In this document: positions 1 to 5,654 of the stretch, one piece after another
Position numbering within the stretch: position 1 is the stretch's first letter
How the letters are laid out: every line of letters begins with the position of its first letter
Notes under the pieces: generated by a model
What the model was told of the DNA's origin: nothing
Database searches by the model: none
The model's input: the letters and a program-made list of their open reading frames with translations, nothing else
Source of the DNA: Actinomycetes bacterium
GTDB lineage: Bacteria; Actinomycetota; Actinomycetes; Actinomycetales; Microbacteriaceae
Assembly: GCA_021793715.1 (NCBI GenBank)
Contig: JAJYSF010000082.1
Location: 1-5,654, forward strand
Direction of reading: 5' to 3'
DNA: 5,654 nt
Program-made: the position numbers and the translations under genes

Positions 1-339
1 CGCTACGAGGTCCGCTTCTTCGGCGAGCTCGCGCACGGCCGTGTCGCGGGGGTCCTCCCCCTCAACGTCGAGCAGCCCGGCCGGGATCTCCCAGTCACGC
101 GTGCCGATCGGGTGCCGGTACTGCTGGATCAGCAGCACGCGGTCCTCATCGTCGAGCGCGACGACCGCGACGGCGCCCGTGTGGTCGAGGTAATGCCGCA
201 CGAGGGAGGTCGGACCATACCGGAAGGTATCCTCACGGACATCCCAGACGTAGCCGTTGTAGACGGTCTCGCTGCGCGCGACATCGACCTCGAACGGCTC
301 GTCGCGAATCTCTGCTGACGGGTTCGACGCCGAGGTCAT
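1..339 (-). CDS. NUDIX hydrolase, probable ADP-ribose pyrophosphatase family (3' part outside window)
   Basis: The reading frame starts at ATG 339-337 and runs off the left edge after 113 codons. Relatives are around 200 residues, so roughly the last 80-90 are missing. The product should hydrolyse a nucleoside diphosphate linked to another group, most likely ADP-ribose to AMP and ribose 5-phosphate, in the cytoplasm. Visible are an N-terminal beta region ([11 protein letters not shown], residues 28-38), the strand [10 protein letters not shown] (68-77) typical of ADP-ribose pyrophosphatases, and the segment [13 protein letters not shown] (83-95). The NUDIX box follows, with RELAEE at 103-108; these Glu residues bind the catalytic divalent metal. 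The usual Gly after EEx is Ala109. The start overlaps the pyrG stop as ATGA, and GAGG lies 7 bases upstream inside pyrG, so translation is probably coupled to pyrG. The same gene follows pyrG in Mycobacterium (Rv1700). The family is clear; the exact substrate is inferred. Confidence 0.9.
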   Translation of the reverse strand, partial: MTSASNPSAEIRDEPFEVDVARSETVYNGYVWDVREDTFRYGPTSLVRHYLDHTGAVAVVALDDEDRVLLIQQYRHPIGTRDWEIPAGLLDVEGEDPRDTAVRELAEEADLVA

Positions 340-2021
340 TCCTCGACCTCGAACAGCTCGCTCGACCGTGCACGCTCGATCGCCGCGCCCACGAGGCCAC
401 GGAACAGCGGGTGGGCCTCCGTCGGCCGCGAGCGGAGCTCGGGATGTGCCTGCGTCGCGATGTAGTACGGGTGCTGGTCGCGCGGCAGCTCGACGAACTC
501 GACGAGGTCGAGCTGCGGGTTCAGACCGGAGAACGTCAGGCCCGCATCCGCGATCTGCTGACGGTAGGCGTTGTTGACCTCGAAGCGGTGACGGTGACGC
601 TCCTTCACGGACGTCGCACCGTACACCTCGGCCACGAGCGACCCCTCCGTGAGTTCTGCCGGGTAGAGGCCGAGACGCATCGTGCCGCCGAGGTCGCCTC
701 CGCCGAGGATGTCGACCTGCTCGGCCATCGTCGCGATGACGGGGACGGTCGTGTCCGGGTCGAACTCGCTCGAGGATGCCCCCTCGAGTCCGGCGACGTT
801 CCGCGCGAACTCAATGACCATGCACTGCAGCCCGAGGCACAGCCCGAGCGTCGGGATCCCCTGCTCGCGCGCGAACCGAAGCGCGCCGAGCTTGCCCTCG
901 ATGCCGCGGATCCCGAACCCGCCGGGCACGCAGATGCCGTCCACGGATCCGAGCTGCTCACGCGCGCCCTCCGGCGTCTCGCAGAGGTCGGACGGGATCC
1001 ACCGGATGACGACGTTCGTGTCGAGCGCGAAGCCGCCCGCCTTGAGCGCCTCAGTCACCGACAGGTAGGCGTCGGGCAGGTCGATGTACTTGCCGACGAG
1101 GCCGATCGTGACCTCGTGGCGCGGGTGGTGCACCGCGTCGAGGACCTTCTGCCACCGCGACCAGTCGACGTCGACCGCCTTGTCGAGACCGAGCTTCTTG
1201 ATGATGACGCGGTCGAGTCCCTGCTCGTTGAGCGTCGACGGGATGTCGTAGATGCTCGGGAGGTCGACCGTGTTGACGACGGCATCGGATTCGACGTCGC
1301 ACATCAGCGCGATCTTGTTCATGTTGGCCTCTGTCACCGGCCGGTCGCTGCGCAGCACGAGCGCGTCGGGCTGGATACCGACCTGCCGTAGTGCGGCGAC
1401 GGAGTGCTGCGTCGGCTTCGTCTTCTGCTCACCGGACGCGCCCATGAAGGGCACGAGCGAGACGTGCACGAAGAAGACATTGTCGCGACCGAGCTCGTGC
1501 CGCAGCTGGCGGGCGGCCTCCAGGAACGGCTGCGACTCGATGTCGCCGACCGTGCCGCCGACCTCCGTGATGATCACGTCGGGCTTCGGCGTGTCCGCGG
1601 CCTGCAGGCGCATCCGGCGCTTGATCTCGTCGGTGATGTGCGGGATCACCTGCACGGTGTCGCCGAGGTACTCCCCGCGCCGCTCGCGCTCGATGACCCG
1701 CGAGTAGATCTGACCGGTCGTCACGTTCGCGGCCTGCGTCAGATTGATGTCGAGGAAGCGCTCGTAGTGGCCGATGTCGAGATCGGTCTCCGCGCCGTCG
1801 TCCGTGACGAACACCTCGCCGTGCTGGAACGGATTCATCGTTCCCGGATCGACGTTGAGGTACGGGTCGAGCTTCTGCATGACGACGTGGAGCCCGCGGG
1901 CCGTCAGCAGATTGCCGAGACTCGCGGCAGTCAATCCCTTGCCGAGAGAAGAGACGACACCGCCCGTCACGAAGATGTGTTTGGTGGTGTCGAAGCCGTC
2001 CGCGTCAGAAGTCGTGGTCAC
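336..2021 (-). CDS. pyrG: CTP synthase (glutamine-hydrolysing)
   Basis: It makes CTP from UTP, ATP and glutamine, the last step of de novo cytidine nucleotide synthesis, and normally works as a cytoplasmic tetramer that forms filaments. From the chosen GTG start it has 561 residues, close to the family norm of about 545-590. The N-terminal synthase domain (about 13-280) shows the P-loop region [10 protein letters not shown] (20-29), the [16 protein letters not shown] stretch (67-82) and [12 protein letters not shown] (152-163). After a linker, the class I glutamine amidotransferase domain (about 303-545) shows GGFGIRG (367-373), the nucleophile Cys395 in GLCLGLQ, and the catalytic pair His526/Glu528 in QAHPEL. 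All catalytic residues are present. An in-frame TTG at 2030 would add three residues. The GTG at 2021 is preferred because AGGA (2034-2031) sits 9 bases before it but abuts the TTG. The gene is preceded by an 84-base gap after recN and overlaps the NUDIX gene by 4 bases. Identity is secure; only the start is uncertain. Confidence 0.97.
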   Translation of the reverse strand: MTTTSDADGFDTTKHIFVTGGVVSSLGKGLTAASLGNLLTARGLHVVMQKLDPYLNVDPGTMNPFQHGEVFVTDDGAETDLDIGHYERFLDINLTQAANVTTGQIYSRVIERERRGEYLGDTVQVIPHITDEIKRRMRLQAADTPKPDVIITEVGGTVGDIESQPFLEAARQLRHELGRDNVFFVHVSLVPFMGASGEQKTKPTQHSVAALRQVGIQPDALVLRSDRPVTEANMNKIALMCDVESDAVVNTVDLPSIYDIPSTLNEQGLDRVIIKKLGLDKAVDVDWSRWQKVLDAVHHPRHEVTIGLVGKYIDLPDAYLSVTEALKAGGFALDTNVVIRWIPSDLCETPEGAREQLGSVDGICVPGGFGIRGIEGKLGALRFAREQGIPTLGLCLGLQCMVIEFARNVAGLEGASSSEFDPDTTVPVIATMAEQVDILGGGDLGGTMRLGLYPAELTEGSLVAEVYGATSVKERHRHRFEVNNAYRQQIADAGLTFSGLNPQLDLVEFVELPRDQHPYYIATQAHPELRSRPTEAHPLFRGLVGAAIERARSSELFEVEE

Positions 2022-2029
2022 GGGCTTCA

Positions 2030-2057
2030 ATCCTAACCCCCGGAATCGGGATCCAGA
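2030..2057 (-). promoter_or_regulatory. Candidate pyrG promoter, giving a nearly leaderless GTG transcript
   Basis: On the minus strand TCTGGA (2057-2052) is followed 16 bases later by TAGGAT (2035-2030), which fits the TANNNT -10 consensus of actinobacteria. Transcription would start around 2024-2022, only one to three bases before the GTG at 2021. Leaderless mRNAs starting at ATG or GTG are common in actinobacteria. The competing reading is that the AGGA inside this element is simply the Shine-Dalgarno site for the same GTG on a longer transcript. The -35 match is poor, so this is only a candidate. Confidence 0.3.
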
Positions 2058-2065
2058 TGTGCGCG

Positions 2066-2077
2066 CCGCCGCGGCGG
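2066..2077. repeat. 12-base perfect GC palindrome in recN-pyrG gap
   Basis: CCGCCGCGGCGG reads the same on both strands and lies about 45 bases before the pyrG GTG. It could be an operator half-site pair or a short hairpin (CCGC stem, CGCG loop). In DNA this rich in G+C such a palindrome can also arise by chance. There is no T-tract after it, so it is not an evident terminator. No function is assigned. Confidence 0.4.
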
Positions 2078-2105
2078 GCTGGGAATGGACTGTTGTTGAG
2101 CATAC

Positions 2106-3794
2106 TCACACCGACGCACGAAGCGAGAGGAGCTCGCGGGCATGCTCGAGAGCCGCGTCGGAATCGGCCATGCCGCTCAGCAGTCGGGCCATCTCGGCCT
2201 CGCGCTCGGCTCCGGCGAGGCGCGTGACGCTGGAAGCGGTGATCGTTCCGTCGCTCGATTTCACGACGCTGAGATGGTTCTCGGCGAATGCGGCGACCTG
2301 CGCGAGGTGCGTGACCGCGATCACCTGCGACGTCTCCGCGAGTTTCGCGAGGCGCCGGCCGACCTCGATCGCGGCCGCGCCGCCGATGCCCGCATCGACC
2401 TCGTCGAAGATGAAGGTGGGGACCGGGTCGGTCGCGGCGATGACGACCTCGATCGCGAGCATCACGCGACTGAGCTCGCCTCCCGACGCGCTCTTCGCGA
2501 CGGGGCGAGGCTCGGATCCGACATGCGGCGCGAGCAGGAAGGCGACCTCGTCGCGGCCGTGCGCAGACGCGGCGCCGTCGCTGACCGCGACGACGAGCGT
2601 GGCGTCGGGCATCGCGAGCGCCCGCAGCTCCTCGGTCACGCGAGCGCCCAAGTGTTCGGCGGCGGTCCGACGCTCCGCGCTCAGTCGGCCCGCCGCGCGG
2701 TCGAGCTCGGCCAGCGCCGTATCGCGCTCCTCCTGGAGACGCTCGACGCGGTCGCCGTCGTCGTCGAGCTCGGCGAGGCGAGCGGATCCGGTCTCGAGCA
2801 GCGCGATCGCCTGGTCGAGGGATCCGTGCAGACGTACGAGATCGGCGAGCGCCGCTCGTCGGTCCTCGACGGCCTGCAGTTCGTGGGGCCCCTCCTCGTC
2901 GAGGTCCGCGAGGTAGCTCGACAGCTCCCCGGCCGCGTCACCAGCACGGATCGCGAGGTCCGCGACGAGCTCCCGGACGGAATCCAGCGCGGAATCGGTC
3001 GCGCGATCGAGCGCGTGCCGCGCCTCCCCCAGGAGCGTCGCGACGTCGCCCGTCCCGTCTTCGCTCGAGAGCGCCTCGCGCGCGACCTGTGCGGCCTCGC
3101 GCAGCGCCTCCGCGTTCTGCAGTCGCTCGGCACGCTCGGCCACTGCGACGTCTTCTCCGGGAGCGGGAGCGACGGCCTCGATCTCGCCGAGCTGCACGCG
3201 CAGTCTCTCGGCCTCTGCGGCACGAGCGTCGCGATCCGTGACGAGCGCCACGAGCTCGGCGTCGATCCTCGTCCAGGTGTCGAATGCCGTGCGGTAAGCG
3301 GCAAGCGCGTCGCGCACGACGTCGCCGCCGAAGCGGTCCAGGGCGTCCCGCTGCGCCGGCTGCGACTTCAGACGCAGCTGGTCGGACTGTCCATGCACTG
3401 CGACGAGCAGGTCCGCGAGGTCGGCGAGCACGCCCGCCGGGGCGGACCGTCCCCCCACGGCGGCGCGGCTGCGCCCCTCGGCGGCGATGGTGCGCGACAG
3501 ATAGAGCTCGCCGCGCTCGTCGCCGGCCGGTTCGAGCTCGCCGCCCGCCTCGCGCACGCGGTCGGCGACCGGCCCGTTCTCCGGGACGAGCCAAATCCCT
3601 TCGACGCTCGCGTGCGCATCGCCAGAGCGCACGGTCTGGCTGTCGGCGCGTTGCCCCATGAGCAGGCCGAGCCCCGTGACGACCATGGTCTTGCCGGCGC
3701 CGGTCTCGCCCGTGATGGCCGTGAACCCCGGCCCCATCGGCAGGGTGGCGTCAGCGATGACGCCGAGCCCGGTCAGTCGCATCTCCTCGATCAC
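2106..3794 (-). CDS. recN: DNA repair protein RecN (SMC-like ATPase)
   Basis: RecN is a cytosolic SMC-family ATPase recruited to DNA double-strand breaks, where it helps RecA-dependent recombinational repair. From GTG 3794 the protein has 562 residues, within the usual 550-590. The order is typical: Walker A GETGAGKT (29-36), the HGQSDQL Q-loop region (134-140), a helical, charged coiled-coil span (about 160-395), the ABC signature SASGGELSR (435-443), Walker B FIFDEVDAGIGG (461-472) and the THLAQVAA switch region (495-502). The frame is open upstream to 4226, but that part is antisense to no RecN sequence and overlaps NAD kinase. VIEEMRLTGLG at the GTG matches the usual RecN N-terminus. The GTG overlaps the NAD kinase stop as GTGA, with AAGGGA 10 bases upstream, so coupling is likely. 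I found no actinobacterial LexA box (TCGAAC-N4-GTTCGA type) in the few hundred bases upstream, so any SOS control would have to act on a promoter farther upstream. Confidence 0.97.
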   Translation of the reverse strand: MIEEMRLTGLGVIADATLPMGPGFTAITGETGAGKTMVVTGLGLLMGQRADSQTVRSGDAHASVEGIWLVPENGPVADRVREAGGELEPAGDERGELYLSRTIAAEGRSRAAVGGRSAPAGVLADLADLLVAVHGQSDQLRLKSQPAQRDALDRFGGDVVRDALAAYRTAFDTWTRIDAELVALVTDRDARAAEAERLRVQLGEIEAVAPAPGEDVAVAERAERLQNAEALREAAQVAREALSSEDGTGDVATLLGEARHALDRATDSALDSVRELVADLAIRAGDAAGELSSYLADLDEEGPHELQAVEDRRAALADLVRLHGSLDQAIALLETGSARLAELDDDGDRVERLQEERDTALAELDRAAGRLSAERRTAAEHLGARVTEELRALAMPDATLVVAVSDGAASAHGRDEVAFLLAPHVGSEPRPVAKSASGGELSRVMLAIEVVIAATDPVPTFIFDEVDAGIGGAAAIEVGRRLAKLAETSQVIAVTHLAQVAAFAENHLSVVKSSDGTITASSVTRLAGAEREAEMARLLSGMADSDAALEHARELLSLRASV

Positions 3795-4771
3795 TCGGGG
3801 CGCGTCCCTTCGTCGTTCGTCTCGCGGGCGGGTGGGATGACCGGAACAGCGTCCGTCATGGCGGATCCGCTGGGGCCGCGCCACCCGTGAACGGGAAGCT
3901 GGAACTTCGCGACGAGGCGGTCGGTGAACGCGGTCGGGTGCAGCCGTGCGAGTCGAACGGGATCCGCCGAACGTCCGATCGAGACGCGTGCGCCCGGAGG
4001 CAGCGGGTGCGTGCGGCGCCCGTCGCACCAGAGCACGCCGTGGGATCCGGAGATGCCGGCGACCTCGACCGCGATGTGCTGTTCCGGCCCGACCACGAGC
4101 GGACGGGCGAAGAGCGCGTGGGCCGAGATCGGCACGACAGCCATCGCCTCGACGCTCGGCCAGACGACCGGGCCGCCCGCCGAGAAGTTGTACGCGGTGG
4201 ATCCGGTCGGCGTCGCCACGACGCACCCGTCGGCGCCGAAGCTCGAGAGCGGTCGTCCGTCGACGCCGATCACGAGCTCGATCATGCGCTCACGGGACTG
4301 CTTCTCGATCGACGCCTCGTTGAGCGCCCACGTCTCGTACACGACGCGACCCGAGTGATCGCGCACCTTCACCTCGAGCGCGAGTCGCTCCTCCACCTGG
4401 TAGTCGCCGGCGATGACGCGCTGCACGGCGTCGTCCATGTCATCGCGTTCGATCTCGGCGAGGAAGCCGACATGGCCCATGTTGATTCCGAGGACGGGGG
4501 CCGCGCCTCCGCGCACGAGCTCCGCCGCGCGCAGGATCGTGCCGTCGCCACCGAGGACGATCGCGGCGTCGAGATCAGCGAGCGGCACGTCCACGCCCAG
4601 CACGCGAGCGCCCGCCAGCTGCGGGACGAGGGCGGTGAGTTCGGTCCTGTCGCCCGATTCGAAGACGGGGGTGGCCCCGAGCTCCTCGACGATGCCGGCG
4701 ATGCGCGCGGCCGCCGCGACGGTGTCATCGCGGAAAGCGTGCGCGACGATCAAGATGTTGCGCGCGTTCAT
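3791..4771 (-). CDS. nadK: NAD kinase
   Basis: It phosphorylates NAD to NADP using ATP or polyphosphate, setting the cytoplasmic NADP(H) supply. The 326-residue product shows the diagnostic GGDGT (74-78), whose Asp76 is the catalytic base, then GINMGHVGFLAE (95-106), the NAD-binding NE pair (Asn151-Glu152) and the conserved TPTGSTAYN loop (187-195). ATG 4771 is chosen because AAGGAGG lies just upstream and because MNARNILIVAHAF is a standard start of the Rossmann-like domain. The same frame stays open to 4918, but that part overlaps tlyA and resembles nothing. The conserved fold ends at LPVHGWRG (292-299), which is about where the mycobacterial enzyme ends. Residues 300-326 are an extra Pro/acidic tail that carries the frame into recN. 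The gene sits 34 bases after tlyA and overlaps recN by 4 bases, as in the conserved actinobacterial tlyA-nadK-recN order. Confidence 0.97.
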   Translation of the reverse strand: MNARNILIVAHAFRDDTVAAAARIAGIVEELGATPVFESGDRTELTALVPQLAGARVLGVDVPLADLDAAIVLGGDGTILRAAELVRGGAAPVLGINMGHVGFLAEIERDDMDDAVQRVIAGDYQVEERLALEVKVRDHSGRVVYETWALNEASIEKQSRERMIELVIGVDGRPLSSFGADGCVVATPTGSTAYNFSAGGPVVWPSVEAMAVVPISAHALFARPLVVGPEQHIAVEVAGISGSHGVLWCDGRRTHPLPPGARVSIGRSADPVRLARLHPTAFTDRLVAKFQLPVHGWRGPSGSAMTDAVPVIPPARETNDEGTRPE

Positions 4772-4774
4772 CGT

Positions 4775-4781
4775 CCTCCTT
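4775..4781 (-). promoter_or_regulatory. Strong Shine-Dalgarno site of nadK
   Basis: AAGGAGG (4781-4775) contains a full AGGAGG anti-SD match and lies only three bases before ATG 4771. It fixes the NAD kinase start and argues against the longer open frame reaching 4918. The spacing is shorter than the common 5-9 bases, so pairing may use its 5' part. The 34-base tlyA-nadK gap shows no clear promoter or terminator, consistent with co-transcription. Confidence 0.8.
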
Positions 4782-4805
4782 CTCGAGCGTCCTGGCACAG
4801 GGTTC

Positions 4806-5636
4806 TCATCCCATTGTGTCGGATGTCGCACCGCCGGCGCGCGGCGGGGCGTCATCCCAGTGGACGGTCGCAAGGATCCGCTCGGGATCGGCATCGGCGT
4901 CGTGCGCCAGGTGGACAAGGTACTCGCGATTGCCGTGGGTGCCGGTCACGGGGCTCGCGATCACGCCTCGTGGAAAGAGCCCGAGCGGGCGAGCGGCGTC
5001 CAGCACGCCGCGCACGGCGCGTGCGCGCAGCTGCGGGTCCGACACGACGCCGCCGCGCACCTCCGTGCGGCCGACTTCGAACTGCGGTTTGACGAGCAGC
5101 ACGAAGTCCGCGTCATCTCGCGCCACTGCGACCGCTGCGGGAAGGACGAGGGTCAACGAGATGAACGACAGGTCTCCCGTGACGACGGCGGGCGGATCCG
5201 TGACCCCGGTCGCCTCGGCGAGACTCGCGGCGGTCATCGCGCGGACGTTCATGCCCTCGACGACGTGGACGTCCGGATCCTCTGAGATCTCGGGGGCCAT
5301 CTGGTCGTGGCCGACGTCGACGGCGAGAACGGGCGCCGCGCCTCGTTCCCGCAGCACCTGCGTGAAGCCGCCCGTGGACGCCCCCATGTCGAGGACCGTG
5401 CGCCCCGACACGACGACGTCGAAGGCGTCGAGCGCCGCGACGAGCTTGTGCGCGGCCCGGCTGACATAGTGATCCGCGTCGACCTGGATCCGCTGCTCGG
5501 CCGCGACGCGCGCGGCCGGTTTCGCCGCGCGCACACCGTCGACCTGCACGCGTCCGTCTGCGATGAGCCGGGCGGCGTGGGTACGCGATCGAGCGAGCCC
5601 GCGCGCGGCGAGCTCAGCGTCGAGACGTCCGCTCAC
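4806..5636 (-). CDS. tlyA: TlyA-type 16S/23S rRNA (cytidine-2'-O)-methyltransferase
   Basis: TlyA uses S-adenosylmethionine to 2'-O-methylate cytidines at the ribosomal subunit interface: C1409 of 16S and C1920 of 23S rRNA in Mycobacterium. Loss of these marks reduces sensitivity to capreomycin and viomycin. From GTG 5636 there are 276 residues: an S4 RNA-binding domain (about 3-54, with RLDAELAARGLARSR), a short linker, then an FtsJ-like Rossmann methyltransferase with the SAM motif LDMGASTGGFT (82-92). Candidate catalytic residues are Lys64 (AAHKL), Asp155 (GDLSFIS), Lys183 (LVKPQFE) and Glu238 (GNREYL), matching the K-D-K-E pattern reported for the mycobacterial enzyme. The length fits the longer, dual-specificity type II group. 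A GTG at 5651 would add five residues; 5636 is preferred because GGAGAG lies 7 bases before it. The family name 'haemolysin A' found in databases refers to the same proteins. The gene's promoter is outside the window. Confidence 0.95.
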   Translation of the reverse strand: MSGRLDAELAARGLARSRTHAARLIADGRVQVDGVRAAKPAARVAAEQRIQVDADHYVSRAAHKLVAALDAFDVVVSGRTVLDMGASTGGFTQVLRERGAAPVLAVDVGHDQMAPEISEDPDVHVVEGMNVRAMTAASLAEATGVTDPPAVVTGDLSFISLTLVLPAAVAVARDDADFVLLVKPQFEVGRTEVRGGVVSDPQLRARAVRGVLDAARPLGLFPRGVIASPVTGTHGNREYLVHLAHDADADPERILATVHWDDAPPRAGGATSDTMG

Positions 5637-5643
5637 TCGCCGA

Positions 5644-5649
5644 CTCTCC
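5644..5649 (-). promoter_or_regulatory. Ribosome binding site deciding the tlyA start
   Basis: GGAGAG (5649-5644) stands 7 bases upstream of GTG 5636, ideal spacing. It lies inside the longer reading that would begin with GTG 5651, for which only three upstream bases are visible. This supports the shorter protein, beginning MSGRLD, as the usual TlyA N-terminus. Bases further upstream are needed to exclude the longer form. Confidence 0.6.
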
Positions 5650-5654
5650 ACCGC

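Larger units (their letters stand above)
2022..2105 (-). other. recN-pyrG intergenic region
   Basis: This is the only substantial non-coding gap in the window. Read on the minus strand it begins with a less GC-rich stretch after the recN stop, which includes TATGCT at 2104-2099, a possible -10 of the actinobacterial TANNNT type without a convincing -35. A 12-base GC palindrome and a small CCCG-ATTC-CGGG hairpin (2050-2039) follow, ending in GGGGGTTAGGAT just before pyrG. No T-run follows either hairpin, so neither looks like an intrinsic terminator. In Mycobacterium and Corynebacterium this interval holds two genes; here it holds none. A separate pyrG promoter in this gap is plausible but not shown. 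Confidence 0.6.

Noticed and set aside
112..318. Short plus-strand open frame (68 codons) near the left edge
   Set aside because: It lies entirely opposite the NUDIX gene, whose motifs are clear, and has no convincing ribosome binding site.
411..1391. Long plus-strand open frame (326 codons) opposite pyrG
   Set aside because: It is antisense to the catalytic core of CTP synthase. Its translation is Arg/Asp/Glu/Val-rich, repeat-like and resembles no protein, as expected for the shadow frame of a G+C-rich gene.
2039..2077. Intrinsic terminator between recN and pyrG
   Set aside because: The GC palindrome and the CCCG/CGGG hairpin have short stems and neither is followed by a T-run.
2142..3890. 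Plus-strand open frame of 582 codons opposite recN
   Set aside because: It is the same codon-bias artefact: the opposite strand of recN lacks stops because of high G+C at third positions. There is no domain, and the intact recN on the minus strand explains the sequence.
3795..4000. LexA/SOS box controlling recN
   Set aside because: GAAC occurs several times here (for example around 3844, 3903 and 3955), but no GTTC partner stands at the proper spacing.
3795..4226. Upstream extension of the recN frame by 144 codons
   Set aside because: It overlaps NAD kinase in another frame and is Arg-rich with no homology. The GTG at 3794 gives the normal RecN N-terminus and a GTGA overlap.
4772..4918. Upstream extension of the nadK frame by 49 codons
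   Set aside because: It overlaps the end of tlyA and shows no NAD kinase features. A strong AAGGAGG stands before ATG 4771.
3887..5092. Plus-strand open frame of 401 codons opposite nadK and tlyA
   Set aside because: It spans two well-supported minus-strand genes and the gap between them, and its translation is low-complexity Arg/Asp/Ala with no recognisable motif.
1..5654. A novel defence, mobile or biosynthetic system
   Set aside because: Every stretch longer than 84 bases is covered by a well-known housekeeping gene in conserved order, with no repeats, integrase, transposase or base-composition break.

Overview
The window is a G+C-rich, gene-dense stretch from an actinobacterium. Gene order and protein features suggest Microbacteriaceae (Microbacterium-like), but that family assignment is inference. 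All genes lie on the minus strand, so the biological reading direction is from high to low coordinates. The order is tlyA, nadK, recN, pyrG, then a NUDIX hydrolase cut by the left window edge. This is the conserved actinobacterial housekeeping block known from Mycobacterium and Corynebacterium.

Region by region: 5636-4806 is TlyA, an S4-domain rRNA 2'-O-methyltransferase, with its upstream region mostly outside the window. A 34-base gap with a strong ribosome binding site leads into NAD kinase (4771-3791). The NAD kinase stop overlaps the GTG start of recN (3794-2106) in a GTGA tetranucleotide. The 84 bases at 2105-2022 are the only real intergenic space. They hold a 12-base GC palindrome, two weak promoter candidates and the pyrG start signals. 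CTP synthase (2021-336) follows. Its stop overlaps the ATG of the NUDIX protein (339 to beyond base 1) in an ATGA tetranucleotide.

The tight spacing and stop/start overlaps suggest one or two co-transcribed units: tlyA-nadK-recN, and pyrG-NUDIX, the second possibly with its own promoter. The products serve ribosome modification, NADP supply, double-strand-break repair, CTP synthesis and nucleotide-sugar clean-up. They are general cell-maintenance functions, not one pathway. I see no RNA genes, mobile elements, CRISPR arrays or terminators with a T-tract.

I found no undescribed biological system here. The most notable observations are: a marked excess of the palindrome GGATCC, with 7 of 8 Gly-Ser dipeptides encoded as GGA-TCC; the absence between recN and pyrG of the two membrane/envelope genes found there in Mycobacterium and Corynebacterium; an ambiguous pyrG start where one short sequence reads as both a -10 element and a Shine-Dalgarno site; and a C-terminal tail on NAD kinase that bridges into recN.
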